From assembly GCA_900618065.1 (NCBI GenBank), contig UYIL01000003.1, positions 1,922,001 to 1,986,000 of the forward strand: a stretch of DNA of 64,000 nt, written 5' to 3'. The notes below the pieces were generated by a model. It did no database searches and had not been told where the DNA came from. It saw nothing but the letters and a program-made list of their open reading frames with translations. Positions 27,638 through 36,351 of this stretch are shown in pieces. This DNA is from Streptococcus thermophilus. GTDB lineage: Bacteria; Actinomycetota; Actinomycetes; Mycobacteriales; Mycobacteriaceae. Both the position numbers and the translations under genes were made by a program. Every line of letters starts with the position of its first letter. The stretch's first letter is position 1.

Positions 27638-28282
27638 CTACAGTGCCCAGTCGACACCGTCGGCCCCTTGGGCCTTGAGCGCCTCGTTGGCCCGGGAAAA
27701 CGGGCGTGAACCGAAGAATCCGTTGCGGGCGGACAACGGTGAGGGGTGCGTCGACTCAATGCAGGGGGTGTCGCCCAAGAACTTTTTGGCGGTGCGGGCG
27801 TCGCGCCCCCACAGAATCGCCACGAGCGGTTGTTCGCGGTTGGCCAACGCGCGCATCGCTTGCTCCGTGACCTCCTCCCAGCCCTTGCCGCGGTGCGAGC
27901 CGGACTTGCCGGGCGCCACCGTGAGCACCCGGTTAAGCAGCAGAATCCCCTGGCTGGCCCAATTGGACAGGTCACCGTCGGAGCGCGGCGGGATGCCCAG
28001 GTCGCTTTCCAGCTCGGTGTAGATGTTCACCAAGGAACGGGGTGGGCGCACACCTGGTTGCGTCGAAAAGCTCAGGCCCATAGGGTGCCCCGGTGTCGGG
28101 TACGGGTCCTGGCCGACGATGAGCACCCGCACGTCGTCGAACGGATCCTGGAACGCGCGAAGAATGTCTTTCCCGGCCGGCAGGTACGGCTGGTTCGCCC
28201 GGAGGAAGTCGCCCATTTCGTGAATGCGCTTTTCGACGGGCGCCAGCGGTTCCTGCCAGCTGGCGTGCACAGGCAAACTCAT
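27638..28282 (-). CDS. ung: Uracil-DNA glycosylase
   Basis: 214 residues. The water-activating motif [17 protein letters not shown] and the Leu-loop [13 protein letters not shown] are present. It removes uracil from DNA in base-excision repair. The start is ATG 28282, with GGGAGAG five bases upstream. It overlaps the thiL stop by 4 bp. Confidence 0.96.
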   Translation of the reverse strand: MSLPVHASWQEPLAPVEKRIHEMGDFLRANQPYLPAGKDILRAFQDPFDDVRVLIVGQDPYPTPGHPMGLSFSTQPGVRPPRSLVNIYTELESDLGIPPRSDGDLSNWASQGILLLNRVLTVAPGKSGSHRGKGWEEVTEQAMRALANREQPLVAILWGRDARTAKKFLGDTPCIESTHPSPLSARNGFFGSRPFSRANEALKAQGADGVDWAL

Positions 28283-29253
28283 TGGAAACTCTCCCATCCC
28301 CCGGAGTACCCGGGTTCCGCGCCGTCGACGGTGATGTGCGCTGCACCGTTAGGGCGGCACACTTTCCCGATGCTGCGAAACCCGACAGGTGCGTCGCCGT
28401 GCAGTGTGCCGAGAAGAGTGTGGTCTTCTCCGCCTTCGTACACCCACTTCCACGGGTCTGTACCAACCAACTCACCAGCGTGAACCAGCAGGTCATCCGG
28501 CGCGATCGTCTCGGGGTCCACATCGAACCGCACGCCGGAGTTCACAGCGATGGCCGCAAGATCGTGCAGCAAGCCGTCGGAGTTGTCAGTCATTGCGCTC
28601 GCTCCGGCTGAGCGTGCGACCACGCCTGCGCTCGGCGTGAGCGCTGGGGCCTGGTAGGCAAGCACCAGCGGCTCCAACGTCGGCGGAATCTCCTTGCCGG
28701 ACTCGAGCAACTCTAAGCCGGCGGCGGAGTATCCGATCGCGCCGTGCGCGACAAGGTTCTGTCCCGGACGCGCGCCTGACAGGGTCAACGGTGGGCGGTT
28801 GCCGCCGAGGGACCCGATCGCGGTGACGGACAGGACGAGGCTCTCCCCCGCTGTCACATCGCCCCCGACGAGTTCAGCGGCGTACTTGTCGATTTCGTGG
28901 GCAATTCCGCGGGCGATCTCCCCGACCACGGACGCGGCCATTGCCGGCGGCGCCGACAGGGACAGCAGCACGGCAAGCGGGCGGGCACCCATCGCTTCAA
29001 TATCGGCGAAGTTCTGCACGACTGCCTTGCGTCCTAGATGCCACGGGGTGGTCACGTCCGCCCGGAAGTGCCGCCCCTCGACGAGCATATCCGTGGTGGC
29101 CACGACCCGCGAATTGGGCGACGCCGGCAGCAGTACGGCCGCATCATCCCCGTTGACCGGCGACGGGCTGGCATCGATGATCGACTGGATTACCGCCTGT
29201 TCCCCGACCTCACCGAGCGTGGGGCCGCTGGTGGGAAAACCGGTGTGAATCAT
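28279..29253 (-). CDS. thiL: Thiamine-monophosphate kinase
   Basis: 324 residues. AIRS/PurM-fold kinase with [21 protein letters not shown] and the metal-binding [10 protein letters not shown]. It converts thiamine phosphate to thiamine diphosphate. ATG 29253 is chosen because the family begins near [15 protein letters not shown]; the longer frame to 29349 does not match. First gene of the run that ends with coaD, divergent from the DUF3515 gene. Confidence 0.94.
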   Translation of the reverse strand: MIHTGFPTSGPTLGEVGEQAVIQSIIDASPSPVNGDDAAVLLPASPNSRVVATTDMLVEGRHFRADVTTPWHLGRKAVVQNFADIEAMGARPLAVLLSLSAPPAMAASVVGEIARGIAHEIDKYAAELVGGDVTAGESLVLSVTAIGSLGGNRPPLTLSGARPGQNLVAHGAIGYSAAGLELLESGKEIPPTLEPLVLAYQAPALTPSAGVVARSAGASAMTDNSDGLLHDLAAIAVNSGVRFDVDPETIAPDDLLVHAGELVGTDPWKWVYEGGEDHTLLGTLHGDAPVGFRSIGKVCRPNGAAHITVDGAEPGYSGGWESFQ

Positions 29254-29302
29254 AGGTCGGTGGAGGCCTTTCTCGGTTCTGAGCCTTATAGACTGGGCCG
29301 TT

Positions 29303-30259
29303 ATGACGAGCTCAGCCACACAGACTACCGCCGCGCCGCCGATGAACAAGACACTGATCTACATCAGTCTGGGCTTGGCGCTAGCGCTTGTCGTCGGAGT
29401 TCTCGTCGGATCTAAGTTAGTTATGCAGAAGCTTAACAACCAGCCGGTCTCGCTGTCGGAGTTGCCGTCCCCCATGGCGGACTCCCCTGAATGCGCTAAG
29501 TTGGTCGAGTCGCTTCCCGGCGAGCTCGCCGGCCACCGCCGCGCCGAGCTGCTCGACCCCGCTCCCGCTGGCGCCGCCGTGTGGCAGTCCGCGTCCGACG
29601 AGCGCGTCACGCTGCGCTGCGGTGTCGAAGCCCCGCTGCAGTACACCGAGCTCACCCCCACGATAGAAATTGGCGGGGCGCGCTGGATCGAGATCACCGA
29701 CCCCGCTGCGGGCGCGGACTTGTCCACGTGGTTCACAGTCGACCGCTCGCCGGTCGTGGCGGTCACGGCGGACCATAAGGCTGTGCAGGAAGGTGGAAGT
29801 CCCGTCGATAAGCTCGACCTGTCTGCGCTGCCGGAAGATGCCCTCGAACCGGCACCCGCGCCACTGTCCACGCTCGAGCCCGCGGACGGCGCCGCATCCC
29901 AGTGTGAGCCGCTCCTCAGCGCGCTTCCCGCGGAACTCATCCCGGGCTACCCGCGCATGGACCTAAGTCACGCCGCATCGCTTGACGACGGATCCGCCGC
30001 CGCATGGGGTGGAGACAACGTGGAACCCATCATCATCCGCTGCGGAGTCGCGCCGCCGCCGGGCTACGAGCCAGGCGCCCAACTGACGCAGATCAACGAC
30101 ACCCCCTGGTTCCAGGAAGAGAACCCGGATGGGCCCGCCACCCTGCTCTACGCGCTGGGGCGCAGCACCGACATTGCGGTCTCGCTGCCGCTGGGTGTGG
30201 GCGAGGAAGCGCTGACGAAGCTGACCAACCTTATTGAGGGCAACGTTCCAGCGCAGTAG
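29303..30259 (+). CDS. DUF3515 membrane-anchored protein with a duplicated domain
   Basis: 318 residues. One transmembrane helix (about 17-40) is followed by two copies of a DUF3515-like unit (about 62-170 and 210-310). Each copy opens with C and a LP-EL run and has a second Cys in the strand LRCGVEAP or IRCGVAPP, so each probably forms one disulfide outside the membrane. Most family members that I recall have one unit. It is convergent with ddl and overlaps it by 29 bases. Function unknown. Confidence 0.8.
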   Translation: MTSSATQTTAAPPMNKTLIYISLGLALALVVGVLVGSKLVMQKLNNQPVSLSELPSPMADSPECAKLVESLPGELAGHRRAELLDPAPAGAAVWQSASDERVTLRCGVEAPLQYTELTPTIEIGGARWIEITDPAAGADLSTWFTVDRSPVVAVTADHKAVQEGGSPVDKLDLSALPEDALEPAPAPLSTLEPADGAASQCEPLLSALPAELIPGYPRMDLSHAASLDDGSAAAWGGDNVEPIIIRCGVAPPPGYEPGAQLTQINDTPWFQEENPDGPATLLYALGRSTDIAVSLPLGVGEEALTKLTNLIEGNVPAQ

Positions 30260-31286
30260 CGATGAGCGTTTCCAGCAGCTCCCCATAACTCATCCCCGCG
30301 GCCTGGAAGACCTGCGGGAACATAGAAATCGACGTGAAGCCGGGCATGGTGTTGACTTCGTTGAGCATTGGACCCTCCGGCGTGACGAAGAAATCCACGC
30401 GCGCCAACCCACGGCAGTCCAGAGCGCGGAAGGTGCGGATGGCCAGTTCTTCGAGCTTGGCGTTCATAACGTCGTCGTAGCCTGCCGGGATCGTCGCGGT
30501 GACCACGTTGTCGAGGTACTTGGTCTCAAACCCGTAGAAGCCCTCCTCCGATTCGGAGGTGCCGTTGAGCTTGGCAGGGGGTGAAGCGATGAGATCGCCG
30601 TTGGGGCGCTCAATCACGCCGACTTCCACCTCGTCGCCGACCAGCTCCGCCTCGATGATGACCTTCGAGTCGTACAGGCGGGCAAAACGAATAGCGTCAT
30701 CGAGCTTGTCCCAGCTGTCTACTTTGTTGATGCCAATCGAGGATCCGCCGCGGGCCGGCTTCACAAAGACGGGAAGGCTGAGGTAGTCGCGGTCGGTGTC
30801 GTCGAGATGCTCGTCGTCGACAAGCACGACCTCGCGGGTGACGGGAACGTCGGCCGAACGCGCGACGATCTTCGTGAACTGCTTGTCCATCGAGCAGGCT
30901 GACGACAGCACACCCGGGCCGACATACGGCACGCCTGCAAGATCGAGCAATCCTTGGATCGTGCCGTCTTCGCCGTAGGTGCCGTGCAGAACCGGGAAGA
31001 CAGCGTCGATGGTGGCCAGCACCTCTCCTGTGCGTGCATCGTAGAACTCGCCGCGGCGCGACGGGTTGACCGACAAAGCGACTTCGCGCTCGCCCGTGAC
31101 CGAGGGCAACTGGGAATCCCCGACCGGATCAGTCGTCCCCTCCACCCAAACGCCTTCTTGGGTGATGCCCACAGGAAAAATCTCGTACGTGTCCTTCGGC
31201 AGCTCCGCCATGATGGCACCAGCAGAAATGCAGGAAATAGAGTGCTCGGAGGACATTCCACCGTAAATGACGGCAAGTGTGATCAT
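30231..31286 (-). CDS. ddl: D-alanine--D-alanine ligase
   Basis: 351 residues. N-terminal YGGMSSEHSISCISA, central ATP-grasp KPARGGSSIGINKV and C-terminal DFFVTPEGPMLNEVNTMPGFT are present. It makes the D-Ala-D-Ala dipeptide for peptidoglycan. ATG 31286 is preferred over a start three codons earlier. It lies 21 bases after the gpsA stop on the same strand. Confidence 0.96.
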   Translation of the reverse strand: MITLAVIYGGMSSEHSISCISAGAIMAELPKDTYEIFPVGITQEGVWVEGTTDPVGDSQLPSVTGEREVALSVNPSRRGEFYDARTGEVLATIDAVFPVLHGTYGEDGTIQGLLDLAGVPYVGPGVLSSACSMDKQFTKIVARSADVPVTREVVLVDDEHLDDTDRDYLSLPVFVKPARGGSSIGINKVDSWDKLDDAIRFARLYDSKVIIEAELVGDEVEVGVIERPNGDLIASPPAKLNGTSESEEGFYGFETKYLDNVVTATIPAGYDDVMNAKLEELAIRTFRALDCRGLARVDFFVTPEGPMLNEVNTMPGFTSISMFPQVFQAAGMSYGELLETLIATALERCPQ

Positions 31287-31307
31287 GCAGACCACACTAC
31301 AAGGGAC

Positions 31308-32306
31308 CTACTCGGATTTTTTGGAGCGCCCCATGAGTGCGACAACCATCTCGTCGACCTTGAGGTTGCCATGGCACACGGAGTGCACCGCCTCGGTCAG
31401 CGGCATGTCTACTCCGTTGGCCAACGCCAGCTCGTAGATGCTCTTGGAACTGATCACGCCTTCAGCGACCTGGCCGTGCGTTGCCTCCCGAGCATCCTCG
31501 AGCGACATTCCACGGCCGAGGCGCTCCCCGAAGGTGCGGTTGCGCGACAGCGGCGAACCGCACGTGGCCACCAGATCGCCGAGCCCAGCTAAGCCGGCGA
31601 AGGTGCGCTGATCCGCGCCGAGCGCCATGCCCAAGCGCGTGATCTCGGCCAAGCCGCGGGTGATCAAGGTGGCGCGGGTGTTCTCTCCCAAGTCCTTGCC
31701 TGCAGCCATGCCGCAGGCAAGGGCGATGACGTTCTTGCAGGCGCCTCCGATCTCGCAGCCGACGACGTCGGTGTTGGTGTACGGGCGCATGTACGTCGTG
31801 GCGCAGGCCGCCTGGACGAGCTTGGCGCGGTTGAGGTCCGAGCAGGCGATGACAGTGGCTGCCGGCTGCTCCTCAGCCACCTCGCGCGCCAGGTTCGGGC
31901 CGGACAAAACCGCTACACGGTCATCGGCGACACCGGTGACCTCCGCAACCACCTCGGACATGCGCTTATACGTGCCCACTTCAATGCCTTTGGAGATGGA
32001 CAGCACGGTCGCATCTGGGCTGATGTGAGGGGCCCACTGGGCAAGATTGTCGCGCATGGTTTGGCTCGGCACCGCGGGCACGACGATCTGCGCGGACTCG
32101 ATGGCCGCTTCAGCGTCGTCGGTCGCTTCGATTGCCGGCGGCAGCTCGACGCCTTCGAGGTAGTCCGGGTTCTCGCGGGTAGACGCCATTGTCTGTGCCA
32201 GCTGTGTGCGCCGGGCCCACAAGCTCACAGAGTTGCCGGCGTCCGCGAAGACCTTCGCCAGTGCGGTCCCCCACGACCCGGCACCGAGAACAGCCACCTT
32301 GACCAT
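31308..32306 (-). CDS. gpsA: Glycerol-3-phosphate dehydrogenase (NAD(P)+)
   Basis: 332 residues. The N-terminal Rossmann motif is [37 protein letters not shown] follows, and the C-terminal helical domain contains [15 protein letters not shown] with the catalytic Lys. It supplies sn-glycerol-3-phosphate for phospholipids. Upstream of ddl in the same direction and divergent from the Nudix gene. Confidence 0.96.
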   Translation of the reverse strand: MVKVAVLGAGSWGTALAKVFADAGNSVSLWARRTQLAQTMASTRENPDYLEGVELPPAIEATDDAEAAIESAQIVVPAVPSQTMRDNLAQWAPHISPDATVLSISKGIEVGTYKRMSEVVAEVTGVADDRVAVLSGPNLAREVAEEQPAATVIACSDLNRAKLVQAACATTYMRPYTNTDVVGCEIGGACKNVIALACGMAAGKDLGENTRATLITRGLAEITRLGMALGADQRTFAGLAGLGDLVATCGSPLSRNRTFGERLGRGMSLEDAREATHGQVAEGVISSKSIYELALANGVDMPLTEAVHSVCHGNLKVDEMVVALMGRSKKSE

Positions 32307-32368
32307 GCGCGCTCCTTATCTGTTAGGTTCCGTGCCAGTGTAGAGCAGCCGGAGCCGCCCGGGCGCAT

Positions 32369-33388
32369 ATGATGAAGGGCATGGGCAAGAAGTCGAAGAT
32401 GCACGAAGACGACAAGGACCTCCAGGGGGAAATGTTCCTCACTGGCCGCCACCAGGAGATTCCGCGCATGCCGGACGAGGAGTTCGAAAAGACGACCCTG
32501 GCTGCGGGTGCCGTGCTGTGGCGCGGGGACGTCAACGACGTCGACTCGATTGAGGTCGCGTGCATTCACCGCCCGCGTTATGACGACTGGTCTTTGGCCA
32601 AAGGCAAGGTGGACCCGGGTGAGTCTCTCGTGGTCACTGCGATCCGCGAGATCAAGGAAGAAACCGGTTACGACATCCGCTTAGGCAAGCTCCTAGGAAA
32701 GACGGTGTACCCGGTCATGGACAGCACGAAGGTCGTCTACTACTGGACCGGCGAGGTGCTCGGAGGCGAGTTCGAGCCGAACGATGAAGTCGACGAGATC
32801 CGCTGGCTTAAGCTTCCCGACGCACAAGAGATCATGTCCTACGATCTCGACCGCCAGGTCCTGGCGAAGGCAGAGAAGCGCTTCCGTTTACCAGCAACGA
32901 GCCGCATTCTCTACGTCCGTCACGCAAAGGCGCACGACCGCGAGAAGTGGTCGGGCGACGACAACAAGCGCCCCCTGGATAAGAAGGGCCGCCGCCAGTC
33001 GGAGATGCTCGTCCCGATGCTCGCCGCTTTCCACCCGGAGCGCATTTATAGCGCGCTTCCGGATCGCTGCCAGCAGACCATTGCACCGCTAGCTGACGAG
33101 TTGAACATGCCTGTCGATGTCGACCTGCGTTTCGGTGATAATGCCTGGCAGTCAGACCCCTCCGGTGCGAAGCAGGCTTTCCAGAAGGTCATCGATGAAG
33201 GCGGCACCAGCGTTGTTGTGGCCCAAGGCGACGTGATGCCCGGCATGATCGAGTGGCTCTCTGACAACGGCCGCCTGCCAATCGACGGGGAAATCAACTG
33301 CAAGAAGGGCTGCGTGTGGGTGCTGTCTTTCAACAACGGCGAGCTGACCGGCGCCGACTACATGCCCTCTGCCCTGCCGGTGCGGTAG
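32369..33388 (+). CDS. Nudix hydrolase fused to a histidine phosphatase (MutT1-like)
   Basis: 339 residues. The Nudix domain (about 40-175) has a complete box, GKVDPGESLVVTAIREIKEE with the terminal TGY. The C-terminal domain (about 180-335) begins ILYVRHAKAHDREKW, the RHG-type phosphatase motif with RHA. Mycobacterial MutT1 with this arrangement hydrolyses 8-oxo-GTP, 8-oxo-dGTP and dinucleoside polyphosphates. The same role is likely here. The start could be ATG 32369 or 32381; neither has a good ribosome site. Confidence 0.9.
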   Translation: MMKGMGKKSKMHEDDKDLQGEMFLTGRHQEIPRMPDEEFEKTTLAAGAVLWRGDVNDVDSIEVACIHRPRYDDWSLAKGKVDPGESLVVTAIREIKEETGYDIRLGKLLGKTVYPVMDSTKVVYYWTGEVLGGEFEPNDEVDEIRWLKLPDAQEIMSYDLDRQVLAKAEKRFRLPATSRILYVRHAKAHDREKWSGDDNKRPLDKKGRRQSEMLVPMLAAFHPERIYSALPDRCQQTIAPLADELNMPVDVDLRFGDNAWQSDPSGAKQAFQKVIDEGGTSVVVAQGDVMPGMIEWLSDNGRLPIDGEINCKKGCVWVLSFNNGELTGADYMPSALPVR

Positions 33389-33403
33389 AAGCGGGCTAGC
33401 AGC

Positions 33404-33997
33404 TTAGACGTCGATAGCCGGCTTGTACGCCGGGCGCTTCGCCTCGAAGTCCTCGATCGCGCCTTCATCGCGCAGGGTCAGGCCGATGTCGTCGAGGCCT
33501 TCCATGAGGCGCCAACGGATGTAGTCGTCGATCTCGAAGGTGAAGGTGTTCTCCCCGACTGTGACCGTCCGGTCTTCGAGGGAGACCGTGACCTCCATGC
33601 CGGGGTTTTGCTCGAGCTGCTTCCAGATCAGCTCAATGTCGGATTCAGTCATCTGGCCGGCGAGCAGGCCTGCTTTGGAGGTGTTACCGCGGAAGATGTC
33701 GGCGAAGCGCGGGCTGAACACGGCCTTGAAGCCGTAGTCCATCAGCGCCCACACGGCGTGCTCACGGGAAGACCCGGTGCCGAAGTCGGGGCCAGCAAAG
33801 AGCACGGAGCCGTTTTTGAACTCGTCCTGGTTCAGCACGAAATCCGCTTCGTTGGTGCGCCAGTTGGAGAACAAGCCGTCCTCAAACCCGGTGCGCGAGA
33901 CACGCTTCAGGTACACAGCGGGAATGATCTGGTCGGTGTCCACGTTGGAGCGGGTCAGCGGAACGCCAACGCCAGTGTGGGTGGTGAATTTTTCCAT
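33404..33997 (-). CDS. leuD: 3-isopropylmalate dehydratase small subunit
   Basis: 197 residues. It begins [21 protein letters not shown], with [14 protein letters not shown] and [15 protein letters not shown] typical of the swivel domain. With LeuC it isomerises 2- to 3-isopropylmalate in leucine synthesis. It follows leuC by 30 bases. Confidence 0.97.
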   Translation of the reverse strand: MEKFTTHTGVGVPLTRSNVDTDQIIPAVYLKRVSRTGFEDGLFSNWRTNEADFVLNQDEFKNGSVLFAGPDFGTGSSREHAVWALMDYGFKAVFSPRFADIFRGNTSKAGLLAGQMTESDIELIWKQLEQNPGMEVTVSLEDRTVTVGENTFTFEIDDYIRWRLMEGLDDIGLTLRDEGAIEDFEAKRPAYKPAIDV

Positions 33998-34027
33998 CTT
34001 TGCTCCTTGAAGTATCGGCGGGTCGAG

Positions 34028-35461
34028 CTAGGCGAGATCCGCCGGGGAGGACAGGTGGCCAGTGATCGCAGTTGCCGCGGCGACCAGCGGCGACACCAGG
34101 TGGGTGCGGCCGCCGGGGCCCTGACGGCCTTCAAAGTTGCGGTTGCTTGTCGACGCTGACCGCTCCCCCGGCTGCAACTGATCCGGGTTCATGCCCAAGC
34201 ACATGGAGCAGCCGGCGGTGCGCCAATCTGCGCCGAAGTCGCGGAAGATCTCGTCCAGGCCTTCCTCCTCCGCCTGCTGCTTCACCATTGCGGAGGAGGG
34301 AACAACCATCATGCGGGTGCTCTCGTGAATCTTCTTGCCCTTGATCACCTCCGCGGCGGCGCGGAGGTCCTCGATGCGTGCGTTGGTGCATGAACCCAAA
34401 AAGACGGTGTCGATCTTGATGTCGCGCAGCGGGGTGCCCGGTTCGAGATCCATGTATTTCAGTGCCTTCTCGGCGGCGGCCTTGAGCGTGTCGTCGCCGA
34501 AGGACTCCGGGTCCGGCACGGACTCGGCCAGCGGCAGGCCCTGTCCGGGGTTGGTGCCCCAGGTGACAAACGGGGTCAGAGCGGAACCGTCGATTTCGAC
34601 GACGGTGTCGAATTCGGCGCCTTCATCAGTCGGCAAGGTCTTCCAGTAAGCAACGGCATCGTCCCAGTCCTTGCCTTTCGGCGCGTACTCGCGGCCCTTG
34701 ACGTATTCGAAGGTCTTCTCGTCGGGGGCGACCATGCCGGCACGCGCGCCGCCTTCGATGGACATGTTGCAGATGGTCATGCGCGCTTCCATCGACAGCT
34801 TCTGGATCGCCTCGCCGCGGTACTCGATAATGTGGCCCGCACCACCATTGGTGCCGATCTTCGCGATGATCGCCAGAATCAAGTCCTTAGCCGTGACTCC
34901 CGGCTGCAATTCGCCGGAGACTTCAACGGCCATGGTCTTAAAAGGTTTCAGCGGCAGCGTCTGAGTCGCCATGACGTGCTCGACCTCGGAGGTGCCAATG
35001 CCCATGCCGATCGAACCGAACGCACCATGGGTCGAGGTGTGGGAGTCGCCGCAGACGATCGTCATGCCCGGTTGAGTGATGCCCAGCTGCGGACCGACGG
35101 TGTGAACGATGCCTTGCTTGACGTCGCCCATGGAGTGCAGACGGACGCCAAACTCTTCGCAGTTCTTCCGCAGGGTAGACACCTGGGTGCGCGAGGTCAG
35201 TTCCTCGATTTCCAGTAGGTTGCCGGACTTGATGCCCACGGTGGGCACGTTGTGGTCCTCCGTAGCCAAGTGCTGTTGGGGGTTGCGGATCGTGCGGCCG
35301 TTCATGCGCAGGCCGTCGAACGCCTGCGGCGAGGTGACCTCATGAAGGAGTTGGAAATCAATGTAGATCAGATCCGGGTCCCCGTTCTCACCCTGGGTGA
35401 CCACGTGGTCGCGCCAGACCTTTTCCGCCAAAGTCAAAGGCTTGTCCGCGCTAACGGCCAT
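34028..35461 (-). CDS. leuC: 3-isopropylmalate dehydratase large subunit
   Basis: 477 residues, aconitase-type. The iron-sulfur cysteines are in [28 protein letters not shown] and the region [16 protein letters not shown] 35461 is chosen because AAGGAG lies 8 bases upstream; a GTG at 35470 would touch that site. Control by the divergent LtbR-like repressor is likely, as in C. glutamicum. Confidence 0.97.
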   Translation of the reverse strand: MAVSADKPLTLAEKVWRDHVVTQGENGDPDLIYIDFQLLHEVTSPQAFDGLRMNGRTIRNPQQHLATEDHNVPTVGIKSGNLLEIEELTSRTQVSTLRKNCEEFGVRLHSMGDVKQGIVHTVGPQLGITQPGMTIVCGDSHTSTHGAFGSIGMGIGTSEVEHVMATQTLPLKPFKTMAVEVSGELQPGVTAKDLILAIIAKIGTNGGAGHIIEYRGEAIQKLSMEARMTICNMSIEGGARAGMVAPDEKTFEYVKGREYAPKGKDWDDAVAYWKTLPTDEGAEFDTVVEIDGSALTPFVTWGTNPGQGLPLAESVPDPESFGDDTLKAAAEKALKYMDLEPGTPLRDIKIDTVFLGSCTNARIEDLRAAAEVIKGKKIHESTRMMVVPSSAMVKQQAEEEGLDEIFRDFGADWRTAGCSMCLGMNPDQLQPGERSASTSNRNFEGRQGPGGRTHLVSPLVAAATAITGHLSSPADLA

Positions 35462-35495
35462 CTCTCTCACTCTCCTTCAAGCATGCTCCCAAAAT

Positions 35496-35525
35496 ATGGG
35501 ACACTAGAGTCCATTTAATGGGACA
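35496..35525. promoter_or_regulatory. Candidate LtbR operator between leuC and ltbR
   Basis: GGACACTAGAGTCC (35499-35512) is a palindrome around CTAG with one mismatched pair. ATGGGACA occurs at 35496-35503 and again at 35518-35525, exactly 22 bases (two helical turns) apart. The site is 35 bases upstream of the leuC start, where a repressor would block transcription. I did not match it to a published LtbR consensus. Confidence 0.5.
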
Positions 35526-35652
35526 TTCTAGCGGAGGCTAGACCCTTTCGCGTAATCCTAGGCAAGCCCGTTGCCCTACCCTCGCTCACCCTATACACGA
35601 AACGTGCCCGCGCCCGCCGCAGCCAATGCCCGTGTCCACATAGTGGATTGCT

Positions 35653-36351
35653 ATGATCCGCACCGTGGGAAAGACTGCAGAACTCTCCGGCATCAAGGTC
35701 CTCGACCGTTCCATCGCCATCATCGATTCCGTCGCAGCTGGCGAGAAGACCCTGGCCCAGTTGAGCGCTGCCACAGAGCTCCCCCGCGCCACTACCCACC
35801 GCCTTGCCACGGCTTTGGAGATTCACCAGATCCTCGTCCGCACGGAGGCCGGCGCATGGGCGATCGGCCCGGCACTGGGGCGCTACGCCGCAGCTGGACC
35901 GTCGCAGGTGATTGACGCCGCCAAGCCCATCATGGGCGAGCTGGTGCGCTCCACGCACGAATCAGTCCAGCTCTACGAGCTCACTGGCGCAACCCGCACG
36001 TGTGTGGCAGCGATCGAGCCGCCGAGCGGACTCAACAACACTGTTCCCGTGGGCTCAAAGCTGCCCCTCGACCGTGGCTCTGCTGCGAAGGTGTTTGCCG
36101 CCTATGAGCACATCGACACCCCGTTCAACCCTGCGGAGCTCGACCGGATCCTCACCACCCGTCTGGCCGAATCCGTCGGCGAGCGCGAGGTAGAACTGGC
36201 CAGCGTGTCCACCCCCATCCACAGTGCTAACGGTGCACTGCTGGCCGTGCTGTCCATCTCCGGCCCAGTGGAGCGCTTCAAGCCTTCCCCTGCGCACTTG
36301 TGGGGCACGGAGCTCCTCGCCGCGGCCGACGCTTTGATGGGCGCACTCTAG
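35653..36351 (+). CDS. ltbR: IclR-family regulator, LtbR-like
   Basis: 232 residues. Winged helix at about 15-75 (TLAQLSAATELPRATTHRLA) and an IclR effector domain at about 85-230. Position divergent to leuCD and the length match LtbR of C. glutamicum, which represses leuB, leuCD and tryptophan genes. The name rests on this synteny and family, not on a sequence alignment. GTG at 35665 is an alternative start. It is convergent with the next gene, overlapping by 4 bases. Confidence 0.85.
   Translation: MIRTVGKTAELSGIKVLDRSIAIIDSVAAGEKTLAQLSAATELPRATTHRLATALEIHQILVRTEAGAWAIGPALGRYAAAGPSQVIDAAKPIMGELVRSTHESVQLYELTGATRTCVAAIEPPSGLNNTVPVGSKLPLDRGSAAKVFAAYEHIDTPFNPAELDRILTTRLAESVGEREVELASVSTPIHSANGALLAVLSISGPVERFKPSPAHLWGTELLAAADALMGAL

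Noticed and set aside
28279..29253. TPP riboswitch upstream of thiL
   Set aside because: No THI-box-like conserved elements could be seen in the short gap between thiL and the divergent DUF3515 gene.
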